From Trichomonas tenax (lineage: Eukaryota > Parabasalia > Trichomonadida > Trichomonadidae), in the NCBI GenBank assembly GCA_023091735.1, contig JALKBU010000518.1:1-35737 (forward strand): 35,737 bases of DNA. The letters are read 5' to 3'. Below are positions 1 to 9,918 of the stretch, piece by piece. Every line of letters starts with the position of its first letter. Position 1 is the stretch's first letter. The position numbers and the translations under genes are program-made. The notes under the pieces were generated by a model, which worked only from the letters and a program-made list of their open reading frames with translations, was not told the DNA's origin and ran no database searches.

Positions 1-236
1 CTTTATACAGTAAGGATAGATGTTCAATATTTCGTATTTACCCTCATAACCTTTTAAAGGAATGAATGTCATTGTTTACTTAGGAAATAAAAAAATAAAT
101 TATTTTAAAAACTGAATAAATTTTATAAAGTCGGGAGTTTCAAAATAAAATTAACGTTGATTTTGTAAGCAAATTCAAAAATTTATTTTCTATATGGGGG
201 ACCTAACTTGTAAAACTAACTCTGTCGTAAATATAT
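1..236. other. AT-rich intergenic region, no gene seen
   Basis: No open frame of useful length and no recognisable protein fragment on either strand. It ends in an ATATATATA stretch (about 229-238) just before the hairpin cluster that starts near 243. It may carry the 3' flank of a gene outside the window. Confidence 0.5.
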
Positions 237-490
237 ATAAAAAAGATGTGAGCGGAGACGTGACGAAGACACGGATCCCGCGCACATCTTATTACTAACT
301 ACATTCGTATTGTCTCACTTTTCGCTCTAGGTAGATTTGGATAAAATCGAATCGCATACAAAACATGATGCTTGTTGCTGTTATCTAGTTTGCAAAGACC
401 GATATCTGTGAGAGGAGGATATTTTGTATTATTATTGTCTATCCAATCTGCGAATTGCCGAAAATAAGCCTCTCCAATTTATTTTTTGTT
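237..490. ncRNA. Candidate structured RNA gene (unassigned)
   Basis: A run of nested inverted repeats in a gene-free stretch. The strongest hairpin is 243-290: an outer 8-bp stem (243-250 with 283-290), then GCGG/CCGC (252-255 with 278-281), then CGTG/CACG (259-262 with 270-273) closing a 7-base loop. This hairpin is clearly richer in G+C than its surroundings. Further pairings are 334-338 with 344-348, 362-365 with 373-376, and a branched helix 410-415 with 469-474 enclosing 417-421 with 440-444. On the minus strand the big hairpin would be followed at once by six T's, which fits a Pol III terminator; on the plus strand an ATATATATA lies just upstream and a T-rich run at 477-491. Strand is therefore undecided. 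I looked for U1-U6, SRP, RNase P/MRP, U3 and telomerase signatures and found none I could defend. It could also be a chance cluster or a remnant of a repeat. Confidence 0.35.
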
Positions 491-817
491 TTATCTCTTA
501 AAAGGGCAAAAATGAATGTGTCTTTGTAAAGCAAGTTTTTGTGAGTGTCGGACATATTAAACAGATATATTGAATTTTTGAACTGTGTCGGGAGTTTACA
601 CAGACACACACAATTTTTTCGAATGTGGTTTTCTTCAATAATACGATTCTGTATCTATTATAAATCATTTTTGTCATATTAAAATCGAAATTCATTGATT
701 TTTTAGTGCAAAATTACAAAAGACACATTAAAAAATCAAATTTTCAAAACTAGACATTGTTCAAGACAATGGGGATGACAGGTCAGACACTTAACGTATA
801 GATTTTAAGAAGCGTAA
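491..817. other. Intergenic region upstream of the SF3A3 gene
   Basis: No supported gene. The last 60 bases form the presumed promoter and 5' leader of the gene at 818. TGACAGGTC at 776-784 also occurs just before the ribosomal protein gene (9123-9131). Confidence 0.4.
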
Positions 818-2335
818 ATGGCCTCGACTCCGCTTGAGAAACTTCGCCAGACTTACCAAGATATCGAAGACAAGCGAAAACAAGCAATGAAACTGCTGTT
901 AATAGAGCCAAAGACAGTGAAAGAAGAGGCTTACGTCACTCATTACGTAACAAAATGTGCAAAAGAAATTCAAGAATTGAGCAATACTATTTTACAAGTA
1001 TTAAACAACAACGAAATACAGAAGCTAGAACACCCCCTTGAAGCATTTAATGACGAATTCGAACTTAGATTTTTATTCCATTCGCAAGTCGTCGATAGAC
1101 AGACAAACGAGAACAAAGAGGAGGAAGAAAAGCACGTTCACGCGAAAAATATGAACGACATGATCTATGATATCAAAGGTTCGCCGCATTTAAATCTTTT
1201 CTACGATAACGCAAGATATCAAGAGTGGAAGCGCCAAGAAAAGCTTGAAAAGGAAAGAAGGAAGAACAGAAAGAAGAAGAAAACTGTCATAGACGAGACT
1301 GATGAAGCCCTTACGAAATTTTCTGGAGAAGAGTGTTATGGAAAGTTTTTCGATTTGAATGCACTTCACTCACAGTATATAAATATCACAAAGACGTCAA
1401 TTTCGTACTTAGAGTTCTTAGAAACGCTTCAAAAAATGAAAGATTTCACATCATTGCCAAAAGGTGATCAAACTGAACATTTCATTGAAAACTTAGTCTC
1501 GTATTTAATGGGATTTGTCGAAAGAGCACAGCCTTTCTTTCCACTTGTCGAAAATGTTGAAAATATCGTAAATCAATTTAATAAATCGTTCAAAGAAGAG
1601 AAAGGCAATCAAAAGTTCTATTGTGAGTATTGCAATCGCGATTTACATAACGAAGAACGTTTCAAAGTCCATCAAACTGAGAAGAGTCACATAAGAAAAG
1701 TCGAAAAACTCTCTAAAACTCCAGGAGGCCTCGAAGCAGCGATTTCGAAGCGAAATGAGCACCTGCGTGAAGTAGAGCAGAATTCATTCCTCGCAATACA
1801 GCTGTTGACTTTGTTTAGGAGTGTTTTAGAGGCAACAATAGAGAACACTAAGCGTAAGCAAACTGCAGCTGCTGCAGTTATCGAAGCCGAAAGAGATTTG
1901 GATGCTCCGATTACATTCGAAGATAATGAAAGCGACGATGAAGATCAATTCGTCAATCCAAAGGGTCTTCCACTTGGCTGGGATGGCAAACCCATTCCAA
2001 TGTGGCTGTATAAGCTCCACGGTCTCTCTGTTGAGTACAAATGCGAAATTTGCGGGAACAGATCTTATTGGGGCGCTGTTTCATTTGAGCATCATTTCCT
2101 TGAGAATACGCACATCACACACTTGAGAGCACTCGGTATTCCTAACACTCGTCACTTTGTTTATATCACAAAGATCAATGATGCTGTTGCATTGTTCAAG
2201 AAGATCAAAGGAAGCCTCAAAGACGAAATTTGGCAGAAAGGACAAGAAGAAGTCGAAGCGGAAGATGGTACTGTTGTTCCATTGAAGCTCTACGAGGATA
2301 TGGTTAGACAAGGACTCATTAAGCCAAGGAAATAA
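818..2335 (+). CDS. SF3A3: Splicing factor 3A subunit 3 (SF3a60/Prp9)
   Basis: 505-residue homologue of SF3a60, a subunit of the SF3a complex of the U2 snRNP that helps stabilise U2 at the branch site in the nucleus. The N-terminal half is highly charged and helical, as in the family. A U1-type C2H2 zinc finger is visible at about C269, C272, H285 and H291. The C-terminal finger of the family, with C409, C412, H426 and H432, is followed by the LGIPN motif and the downstream helix typical of SF3a60. Length matches animal SF3a60 (about 500). Start is the first ATG of the frame. The stop codon is TAA followed by A, giving the TAAA that serves as poly(A) signal in trichomonads. It is tail-to-tail with the bromodomain gene, 56 bp between stops. 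Its presence implies an active spliceosome although this window shows no introns. Confidence 0.96.
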   Translation: MASTPLEKLRQTYQDIEDKRKQAMKLLLIEPKTVKEEAYVTHYVTKCAKEIQELSNTILQVLNNNEIQKLEHPLEAFNDEFELRFLFHSQVVDRQTNENKEEEEKHVHAKNMNDMIYDIKGSPHLNLFYDNARYQEWKRQEKLEKERRKNRKKKKTVIDETDEALTKFSGEECYGKFFDLNALHSQYINITKTSISYLEFLETLQKMKDFTSLPKGDQTEHFIENLVSYLMGFVERAQPFFPLVENVENIVNQFNKSFKEEKGNQKFYCEYCNRDLHNEERFKVHQTEKSHIRKVEKLSKTPGGLEAAISKRNEHLREVEQNSFLAIQLLTLFRSVLEATIENTKRKQTAAAAVIEAERDLDAPITFEDNESDDEDQFVNPKGLPLGWDGKPIPMWLYKLHGLSVEYKCEICGNRSYWGAVSFEHHFLENTHITHLRALGIPNTRHFVYITKINDAVALFKKIKGSLKDEIWQKGQEEVEAEDGTVVPLKLYEDMVRQGLIKPRK

Positions 2336-2391
2336 AATGTTTATAAATAAATGTATAATACAAAACAAAAAAAAAAGATATTTATTTCTAT

Positions 2392-3678
2392 TTACAATTT
2401 TGATGACTTCAATAAATGCAAAAGAGCCATCAGAGCATAGTTATCGCTGACAAATAATGAAGGCTTCATAGTAATCGCGTGGTTTGTTATATCTTGTGTC
2501 AAAGTCTTTATCAATGAACGCTTTGCATTGTCCAGTGATGCTTCGGGCCAAAATCTCATGGTATTCTGATAGAACAAAAGCAGCTTCAAAGAAGAAATTG
2601 CTGGATCCTGAACAGTATCCGGTGACTGCTGGAAGTTCTGTAGTGATATATTAGGCAACTGGTTCGCTAACGCGCGCAAAGAATATTCATCTGTTGGTGC
2701 ATCAACGATATTGACATCAACATTCTGATATCCTTCTTGTGTTGACGCAAGCGCTTCATCAACGATTCCCTCGTTGATTTCAAATGTGTCTGATAGGTTT
2801 GCCATGCTTCTAATTGCATCCTGCATGACAGCAATTGAAAATTTGTCTTTCAACTTTTGTATATTTGCGCGCAATTGTTTGTTGGACTTAAGAATTTCGA
2901 TAAATACATTGAATCTCGATCCTTCACCAAGTTTTAAGACGTTTGGATGAGGTGCAGATAATTGCACCATTGTCATCTTATTTTGAGGCACAGGCGACTG
3001 ATATGGTTCCTGCCTCTTTTTGATGAATGTCTGTATCTGTGTTGGGATTGCAGCGTTCGTAGTAATCGATGCGTGAGACATTTCGCCTCCTGTCGTGAGT
3101 TTACGAATTGCTGATGATATTTCTTGTGGTGCTTCTCCGGAAAGTGATCGTTTTGCCTTTTTCATTTCGCGAAGGAAAAATTGATATAAATTCGCGGCTT
3201 CTTGATAATAAAAAGACGAATCTGGATTATATGTCATACAGTTCTTGATCATCAAGAATACATCATCTTGAAAGTCTGTTAATTGATAGTTTTCGTCGTG
3301 TAACTTTTGTTTAATCGTTGAAAGGTCCATCGGCTGTGAAACTACTTCGAAGTAGCGTGGCGCGATATCCTCTGTAACTGGCTGAGCAAAAATATGAAGT
3401 TTATCCTTTTGTACTAATTTTTTATGAATATCGTTCATGATTTTTTGCTGCTGAGTGAGAGGACCACGAGGCACCGGCGCAGCTTTGCTTTTGGAGCCCT
3501 TCGACTGCTTTGTTTGAGTTATTGCCGGCGGAATGTTTGTTGGACCATTATAAACAAGAACAACTTTGGGCAATGTCTTCGAAGGTGAATTGAAGCACGA
3601 AAAGCGGAGCTTGCAATAGGGTTTTGATTGGCCTGTTGGCTTTTGACGGGGAACTCCAAAATTTTGAGTTTCACTCAT
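2392..3678 (-). CDS. BRD7/BRD9-like bromodomain protein
   Basis: 428 residues. One bromodomain at about residues 75-170 shows the FAxPV entry of the ZA loop, the PMDLSTIK-type segment, and the acetyl-lysine-binding Asn in the MTYN motif (about N151) followed by an aromatic pair (YY). These details resemble BRD7/BRD9, which in other eukaryotes sit in SWI/SNF-type remodelling complexes; that role here is an inference from the family. The N-terminal 70 residues are basic and Pro/Gln/Lys-rich. The C-terminal 250 residues are helical and unrecognised, placed where BRD7/9 carry their own conserved C-terminal region. The open frame begins one codon earlier with GTG; the ATG at 3678 is the sensible start. 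Stop plus next base is TAAA. A TGACATGTAAA element lies about 70 bp upstream (3749-3759). Confidence 0.85.
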   Translation of the reverse strand: MSETQNFGVPRQKPTGQSKPYCKLRFSCFNSPSKTLPKVVLVYNGPTNIPPAITQTKQSKGSKSKAAPVPRGPLTQQQKIMNDIHKKLVQKDKLHIFAQPVTEDIAPRYFEVVSQPMDLSTIKQKLHDENYQLTDFQDDVFLMIKNCMTYNPDSSFYYQEAANLYQFFLREMKKAKRSLSGEAPQEISSAIRKLTTGGEMSHASITTNAAIPTQIQTFIKKRQEPYQSPVPQNKMTMVQLSAPHPNVLKLGEGSRFNVFIEILKSNKQLRANIQKLKDKFSIAVMQDAIRSMANLSDTFEINEGIVDEALASTQEGYQNVDVNIVDAPTDEYSLRALANQLPNISLQNFQQSPDTVQDPAISSLKLLLFYQNTMRFWPEASLDNAKRSLIKTLTQDITNHAITMKPSLFVSDNYALMALLHLLKSSKL

Positions 3679-4150
3679 CACTTTTTTCCCCGCTAATTGT
3701 CACTTTTAAACTAATGTTACGTTTTTATATAATTCAAAAATGACGTTTTGACATGTAAAGTATAAACTTCAAAAAATCATCATAACTCTTTTTGTGTTTA
3801 ATAGTTAAGAACCATATTTCTCTCAACAATTTAGCTGTATGTATTAATCAATATACTTTAAAATTTAGAAAAATTATTCGTTCTTTATGGTTTCTGAAAA
3901 GGATATTTGTGTTAAAATTCGTAAATATAATAGCATACTATTACTCTTATTAATACACGCATTTAATATTGTATAAGGTATTTTAATTATGAAAAAAAAA
4001 CATATTTCAATTATATTTTTCAGAGTTTTTTCGGTTTTAAATAAATGACACGTAAATGAAAGTTTGGCAAAAAATGCTTAGAGTCCATTTTTGTAATATT
4101 ACAATGCTTCATGATGCAGAAAATCATAAACAGCAAAAATTTTGCCAAAA
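3679..4150. promoter_or_regulatory. Divergent intergenic region, bromodomain and ankyrin genes
   Basis: Shared upstream region of two genes pointing away from each other. It contains TGACATGTAAA at 3749-3759 and TGACACGTAAA at 4046-4056, each 70-95 bp from the nearer ATG. A TCATA initiator-like word at 4124-4128 would give the ankyrin gene a leader of about 25 bases. No gene seen between them. Confidence 0.45.
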
Positions 4151-6175
4151 ATGAGAAAGACTCGAAAAGATGAAGATTTGGACTTTGTTGGAATTTTGGA
4201 CTCTATTCTCCAAGATGATGTAGAAAGGTTCAAAACTATAATGAGTCACGCTGTGTCACCTGATATATACTTTAATACGAATAAATTCAATCTTCCAAAA
4301 ATAATTAGCGGATTTCCAACGATCATTTCACTATTAACATTCTATGGAGCTGTTAAATGTTCGCACGCGCTTGCTGAAATGAAGCCAAAATACGACAAAA
4401 CAGACAAATACGGAAGAAGTGCACTTCATTTCGCTGCAGCAGGTGGAAATGTTGAGTTAATTCAACTCACTACTCCTAAGCCAGAGCACTATAACAAATT
4501 CGACAATAACGGAGATCATTCAATAATTTATTCATCAATGTTTAATCGATTAGAAGCAACAAAATACTTATCACAATATACAGATATAGAAGCAAATCAA
4601 CGAGCACTTCTTACAGCCGCAAAATTCGGTCATATTGATATTATTAGATTTTTTGTTGAAGAATTAAAAGTGAATCCAGACCAACCAGGCATCATAAACG
4701 CTGCATGTTCAAGTGGAGACACGATAATAGTTGACTATTTCTTCAGACGCGGCGTTCGTCTCGATAAAAATGATGATTCAGGTTTTCCTCCAATCATTGA
4801 TGCAATCAGTCGTGGAAGTTTAAATGTCGTGAAATACTTAGTTCAAAAGAGTGTGGACTATGTCAGGTATCAAAGCGACTTTGTGCCAATCGTAGAAGCC
4901 GCTGCATGCGGAACTTGGGACATTTTGAAGTACTTAATCGATCTCAAAGTTGATGTCAATTCACGCAACAGCCATGGCGCCACTCCATTGTATGCTGCTT
5001 TGAAGACGAAAAATATTGACTGCGCACATATTTTATTGGACAACAATGCAGATATATCAGAGATCCATGACATTGCTATAGTTGCTGCTGAAACAGGCGA
5101 CAACACCATTATGAAAAGAATCATATCGTTACTTGGTTCGAATTCAGAACAACTCAACAACAAAAAACTTTTAATCACTGTTTTAAATTCAGGAAGTTTC
5201 GAGAATCTGCAGATACTTATAGAAAATGGCCTCGAGATCACAACACAAGACTCAATATTCTTCAATCTTGCTGAGAAAGCAATTGCTAATCAGAGTCCAG
5301 ATACACTGAAAAAGCTTTTTGAAGCAGGTGAAGAAGTCTCGAAAGAAAAGGGTTTATTCAGGTTTGTTTTATCTAAAATTGCAGAGCATGGACCCACAAA
5401 GGAACTTGTACGATGTGCAGCATTGATTGCAGAAACAGGAACGAATATTTATTCAGGAATGGCAAAAACAGAAATGTATTTTAAGCTCTTCGAAATTGAT
5501 TCTCCGGAACTTTATGATGTATTTGTGAAATACAGGAATGAGTTTGATATACAAAAACTCATCACTCTTAACAGAACAGCAACATGGGAGAAGCTTCTAA
5601 ATATTGGAGACAAGCCTCGTAAATTGTTGCCTTACTTCGTGAACAATTTGATGGATATCAACGAAAAAAATGAAGATGGTTTATCCATTCTTCATTATGC
5701 TATATCCAAGAACTGCTCCAATGAAACCTTCAAATATCTAATATCACTCGGTGCTGATGTTAATAACTTATCATCTGTTCATACATCTCCTCTTTTAGCT
5801 GCATGCTATGCAAAACTTTTCGTTCTTGGATATTATCTACTTGTCAATGGCGCAGATCCTAACATTGTGGGCGCTGCTAATGAACTTCCTGCTGAGATAT
5901 GCGCAAAGCATGAAGGCGGCTTGTTCCTCTTAATGCAGATTGCAAAACTTGGCAGAAAACTTGGTGATTCATTCAAAATTGCAGCCCAAAGCAAATGCTG
6001 GGTAACATGTATCACTTTAGCAGAGAATGGATTCGGAGACAAGTCTTCGTTTTACTATTCTAGAATTGTTAACTCATTACCAAGCGGACAGTCGGTCAGT
6101 CAAATCATCGAATCTCTTGAACGCGGTCCAACATTTATAGATCAAGTTTTTAGAATATTTAATGTATGTAAATAA
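4151..6175 (+). CDS. Ankyrin repeat protein (674 aa)
   Basis: Large cytosolic-type ankyrin protein with no signal peptide or membrane segment. About 80 N-terminal residues without clear repeats are followed by ankyrin units beginning near the YGRSALHFAAAGGNVELI segment and running on through many degenerate repeats, with clear ones at about residues 275-305 (HGATPLYAAL) and 510-545 (EDGLSILHYAIS, LGADVN). The middle part is helical, diverged and reads as decayed repeats. Ankyrin proteins are a very large family in trichomonads; the partner of this one cannot be deduced. The open frame begins with TTG three codons upstream; ATG 4151 is chosen because a TCATA initiator-like word sits about 25 bases before it. 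Stop is part of TAAA. It is tail-to-tail with the metalloprotease gene, 47 bp between stops. Confidence 0.9.
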   Translation: MRKTRKDEDLDFVGILDSILQDDVERFKTIMSHAVSPDIYFNTNKFNLPKIISGFPTIISLLTFYGAVKCSHALAEMKPKYDKTDKYGRSALHFAAAGGNVELIQLTTPKPEHYNKFDNNGDHSIIYSSMFNRLEATKYLSQYTDIEANQRALLTAAKFGHIDIIRFFVEELKVNPDQPGIINAACSSGDTIIVDYFFRRGVRLDKNDDSGFPPIIDAISRGSLNVVKYLVQKSVDYVRYQSDFVPIVEAAACGTWDILKYLIDLKVDVNSRNSHGATPLYAALKTKNIDCAHILLDNNADISEIHDIAIVAAETGDNTIMKRIISLLGSNSEQLNNKKLLITVLNSGSFENLQILIENGLEITTQDSIFFNLAEKAIANQSPDTLKKLFEAGEEVSKEKGLFRFVLSKIAEHGPTKELVRCAALIAETGTNIYSGMAKTEMYFKLFEIDSPELYDVFVKYRNEFDIQKLITLNRTATWEKLLNIGDKPRKLLPYFVNNLMDINEKNEDGLSILHYAISKNCSNETFKYLISLGADVNNLSSVHTSPLLAACYAKLFVLGYYLLVNGADPNIVGAANELPAEICAKHEGGLFLLMQIAKLGRKLGDSFKIAAQSKCWVTCITLAENGFGDKSSFYYSRIVNSLPSGQSVSQIIESLERGPTFIDQVFRIFNVCK

Positions 6176-6222
6176 AAAAATATATTATTTTTCAAAGCTA
6201 TCATACAAATGATAAAACTTTT

Positions 6223-8262
6223 TTATTTCGGTCTGAGGCCTGTGGCATAAAGTCTGTTTGTGAAGACATACATGTCTGGCAACTTGGTTTCAAGGATTTT
6301 ACCATCTGACTTTGTAACGTTTGCAAAGAACATTCTGTAAATGTTGTCACCTGTGTTAGAAAGTGAGATAATCTTGTTTGTACCCTTCTTAATTTCTGAC
6401 TGAAGCGATGAGTCTGGCTTCTGGAGCCTGCAAAGGATATAGTTATCCTTGTAAATCTTGATGTCGCATGGAACTGTACCAAGTGTAATTGTAACGTTAG
6501 ATGGGTCATACTGTTCAAAGTCACTGCCTGTGATAGCGATCAAGTTCTGACCATCGATTGGCCCTCTGTCTGGGAAGAGATCAGCAACACCGAAGACTTC
6601 ACGAAGCTGCCTGTTAGCGCAGACGACGCCAGCTGGTGGGCATTTGATAGAGCCAGCGTAGCCGGAGAACTTAGCGGCATAGCCATCCTTCTTGCAGAAT
6701 GACTCCATTCCATCAACGACAAGTCTGATCTTCTTGTCTGTGCCGCACCATGCCTGATAGCACTTGGCTTCGGCAACTAAGCCACCTGTTGTTGACTTCT
6801 GGAGTGTGGAGAGAGCGCATGTGGAGTTCTCAACGAAAGACTCGCCATATGTTGAGTATTTATAGTTGGATATTTCCTCGAACTTTCTCTGAAGGCCTGA
6901 TTCACCTAAATCTCTGCATGAGTAGTATGGTAAAATGAGGTCGGCGTAATCGAGAAGGTCATCAGAACCGACCTTGTTCTGGTTGTTAGGATTGTACCAA
7001 TTTTGTGGTGCCTGAATTTGAGCCTCGGCCCAGTCCTGGAGGGAGCAAACGCCTGTGTATGTGTAGTCGTAGAAGCAGGCGTTAAGAGCCATTGATGAGC
7101 AGAGGTAGCTTGCTGGGAAAGACTTCTGCGGTGGTTCTAAGAGAATGTTTTCATTGACTTCAATCTTTGGATTCAATTTGGAATCGAGATAGACGAGATC
7201 CTCCATAACCTCTGTGGATGGAGCATACCATGTAGTATCCCAAAGGGTGTTGTAGAAAATTGGACTGAGCCAACCTGGACCGTATGTACGACCCTGCATC
7301 AAGTCTGTGAAAAAAAGACGCTCGTTTGGATGGGAGCCGGCTGTACCAGCGCCACCACCATCTTCGATTTCAATACCAAGTTCTGTGTTAGTCTTGACAT
7401 TGAAGCGCTCATTAACCCACGAAGTGAGTTTTGGTGTGTGCAAGAATTTGTGATATTGTTTGTCGGTTCCTCTGTTATTATATTGGGACTCTGTAATACG
7501 TTGGCCTTTATCGTCAGTGTAAATCAGGGCATTTCCTCCATCTTTATCTTTAAAATATTGGAAGTGTGAAGCGCTGAATGAAAGAATGTGGTTAAGTTCG
7601 TGAATAACTGTCATAATGAATTGGCGAGCACCAGAATCGATAGTTTGTGGCTCAGAAGGAAGTTTTGAAGGGTTCACTGTAATTGTTCCTGCCTTTGGTC
7701 TACTCAAGGCTGTTCTTGATGAAGTCGAAGCAAAGGCCAAACCGGATGAAGAGGCACCGAAACTACCACCTCTTGCGTAAACATTAATAATGAGATCTGC
7801 TTCATCATTTTGAGTTTCGGCTGCTGTTGCCGCTGTTAAGTTGATACGTGACTGGAGGTAATTTTGGACATAAACGAATGTTTCGTTAATAACTTGACGC
7901 TTTTTGGGATCAAGTACATCGGTTAGCTGGCATTTTGCTTCTGGAATACCAGCATCTGTGCACTGTTGACTGTCCTTTGAAGGGTCAAAAATTGAATCTA
8001 ATTTGAATTTAATTCTAAATGGCTTTGTTTCTACAACTGCTGGCGTTCGTGTTGTTGGCTCAGTTGTTCCAATTGAAATTCTTTCTGTTGTTGTTCTGGT
8101 TGAACCTCCTCGAGTAGTTGGAATTTCAGATGTTTCTTCTGTCTGCAATAAGTGACGAATCTGTTCTGGTTCGCCGCTACGCATGGTCTGGGCCTCGTAG
8201 AAGTCGTGCATGCATGTGATGATTTCAGACTTCACGGGGAGAACAAATAAGAGAAACAACAT
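6223..8262 (-). CDS. Secreted GP63/leishmanolysin-like metalloprotease with TIG-like domain
   Basis: 679 residues from the chosen ATG. The first 12 residues (MLFLLFVLPVKS) form a short signal peptide. A Thr/Arg-rich linker lies at about 50-80. The peptidase M8 zinc site is HELNH at residues 221-225, with the third zinc ligand probably H311 in SHPNERLF and the Met-turn at M322 in DLM. A Cys-rich region follows, then an IPT/TIG-like immunoglobulin fold from about 556 to 630 (P-x-x-GP-x-x-GQ start and two Cys). No membrane segment is seen at the C-terminus, so it is predicted to be secreted rather than anchored. GP63-like proteases are a large family in trichomonads and are linked to host-cell interaction. 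An open frame extends 63 codons upstream from a TTG, but that part is AT-rich and would bury the signal peptide. The stop is part of TAAA. Confidence 0.92.
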   Translation of the reverse strand: MLFLLFVLPVKSEIITCMHDFYEAQTMRSGEPEQIRHLLQTEETSEIPTTRGGSTRTTTERISIGTTEPTTRTPAVVETKPFRIKFKLDSIFDPSKDSQQCTDAGIPEAKCQLTDVLDPKKRQVINETFVYVQNYLQSRINLTAATAAETQNDEADLIINVYARGGSFGASSSGLAFASTSSRTALSRPKAGTITVNPSKLPSEPQTIDSGARQFIMTVIHELNHILSFSASHFQYFKDKDGGNALIYTDDKGQRITESQYNNRGTDKQYHKFLHTPKLTSWVNERFNVKTNTELGIEIEDGGGAGTAGSHPNERLFFTDLMQGRTYGPGWLSPIFYNTLWDTTWYAPSTEVMEDLVYLDSKLNPKIEVNENILLEPPQKSFPASYLCSSMALNACFYDYTYTGVCSLQDWAEAQIQAPQNWYNPNNQNKVGSDDLLDYADLILPYYSCRDLGESGLQRKFEEISNYKYSTYGESFVENSTCALSTLQKSTTGGLVAEAKCYQAWCGTDKKIRLVVDGMESFCKKDGYAAKFSGYAGSIKCPPAGVVCANRQLREVFGVADLFPDRGPIDGQNLIAITGSDFEQYDPSNVTITLGTVPCDIKIYKDNYILCRLQKPDSSLQSEIKKGTNKIISLSNTGDNIYRMFFANVTKSDGKILETKLPDMYVFTNRLYATGLRPK

Positions 8263-9137
8263 TAATATTTTTGTGCATAAAAAAGTTAATTTTTCAATTT
8301 TGTTTAAATATTTGATAATACATATAGCTGAGCATTTTTGAGATTTTTCAGAGTGTAAAATTGAATGGTTTACATCAATCATGAATATTCTTTTTAATAT
8401 ACAAGCCATAGCTGATAAAATCCAACCAAAAGAAAATTGAATTGTGATCAAAAAGTTCGCAAAAAAATCGCTGCTTTTTGTGGATTAGAGCTCCGTATGA
8501 GTTTATTTCTTTTCTGGACTCATTTTTCCGATGGAATTGCGCTATTTTCCATTTTTTACCCTCGGCAATCTGGAACCTTATTCACTTTTGTGATGCTACT
8601 CTTATGACATGTAAAGCCTTAAATTGACATGTAAACTATCAGTTTATAACATAACGAATTTATGCCATGTAAATTATAATTGTCAAAAAAATGTTTTATT
8701 TTATCATTGCAACGACTCAATGGAATCCCATCTAAATCGATGACAACATATAAACTATATATTTATTTTTAACATTAACTATAATAAGATACTTTTCTTA
8801 TGAAAATACAAAAGCTGCAATATGATTCAACATTGTTGCAATGCTTTTTCCAATATTCTACCATTAATAGATTGGCATATAACAGTACCTTATAGAACAT
8901 ATAAAGGAATGATATGATGTGAAAATGGTATCGTTCCGTGGAAGGGAAGATGGCAAAGAGGCGGGAACCAAAAAGTGACGTTTTGGCCCAATAATAATGC
9001 TTATTTTTATTGAGCCAATAAATATGCTTTCAGGAGCTAATTCAGGAAAATAAATCAAAATAGGAAATTATAAATTACATGAAAATTTTGTAAACTCTGA
9101 AAATTGAGGGAATTTTTCGGCTTGACAGGTCCTTTCT
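8263..9137. promoter_or_regulatory. Divergent intergenic region, GP63-like and RPS16 genes
   Basis: No gene seen. Three close copies of one word lie in the same direction: TGACATGTAAA at 8605-8615 and 8625-8635, and TGCCATGTAAA at 8663-8673. They are 340-410 bp from the protease ATG and 465-535 bp from the ribosomal protein ATG, so their target is unclear. TGACAGGTC at 9123-9131 sits immediately before the ribosomal gene. The rest is AT-rich. Confidence 0.4.
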
Positions 9138-9560
9138 ATGAAGAGTGTCCAAGTTTTTGGCCGCAAGAAGACAGCTACAGCTGTTGCCTACTGCTGCGAG
9201 GGTTCTGGCCTCGTTAAGCTCAACGGCACACCAATCAACATGGTTTCCTCCGAAACACTTCGCGCTAAGATCCTCGAGCCACTCATGTTGATCGGCGAGG
9301 AGTCCTGGGCTAACCTCGACATCCGCGTTCGCGTCCACGGTGGTGGCCACGTCGCTCAAGTCTACGCTATCCGCCAGGCTGTTGCTAAGGCCGTCGTTGC
9401 TTATTATCAGAAGTATGTCGACGAGGCTACAAAGACAGACATCAAGAACGCTCTCCTCTCATACGACCGTACACTCCTTGTTGCTGATCCACGTCGCATG
9501 GAGCCAAAGAAGTTCGGTGGCCAAGGCGCTCGTGTCCGCAGACAGATGTCATACCGTTAA
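9138..9560 (+). CDS. RPS16: 40S ribosomal protein S16 (uS9)
   Basis: 140 residues, near full-length match to eukaryotic uS9, a small-subunit protein whose C-terminal tail reaches the ribosomal P site. Family landmarks are the N-terminal [14 protein letters not shown], the central GGGHVAQ-YAIRQ helix, the [12 protein letters not shown] segment, and the C-terminal KKFGG and SYR tail that contacts P-site tRNA. Codon use is strongly biased (C-ending codons, higher G+C than its surroundings), as expected for a highly expressed gene. The N-terminus is a few residues shorter than in animals, so the first ATG is accepted. Stop plus next base is TAAA. Confidence 0.98.
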   Translation: MKSVQVFGRKKTATAVAYCCEGSGLVKLNGTPINMVSSETLRAKILEPLMLIGEESWANLDIRVRVHGGGHVAQVYAIRQAVAKAVVAYYQKYVDEATKTDIKNALLSYDRTLLVADPRRMEPKKFGGQGARVRRQMSYR

Positions 9561-9918
9561 ATTTAAAGCTGAATATTTATACAAACAGCAATTTTTCGAA
9601 ATTCCAAAATCAAATTTACATTTCGATAAAACTAAAAGCTCGTTAATAGATAAAAAATGACTTATTTTTTATACTTTGCACTGGTTTGTATAATACGCTT
9701 CGTAGTTTGTTCTTTTCGTTTTGGATATATAATTGCATTTGATATCGAAAGCATTTTGATGCAATTTTATTATAAATTCTTTGCCACTATTAACTTTTTC
9801 AGTCATAATCATGTGATTGATTGTGAAAAATCAACTGAATCTAAAGTTATACACAATAAATGAAATAAGATGCTAATAATCCAAAAACATACTTTCTGAA
9901 TGTTGCTTTGACTGTTCC
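9561..9918. other. Intergenic region between convergent genes
   Basis: AT-rich, about 360 bp between the stop of the ribosomal protein gene and the stop of the minus-strand gene at 9919. A short hydrophobic open frame (9657-9863) has no codon bias or recognisable sequence and is not called. Confidence 0.5.

Noticed and set aside
498..695. 65-codon minus-strand open frame
   Set aside because: Low-complexity AT-rich composition and no similarity to known proteins.
9657..9863. 68-codon hydrophobic open frame
   Set aside because: AT-rich, no codon bias and no promoter signal; expected by chance.
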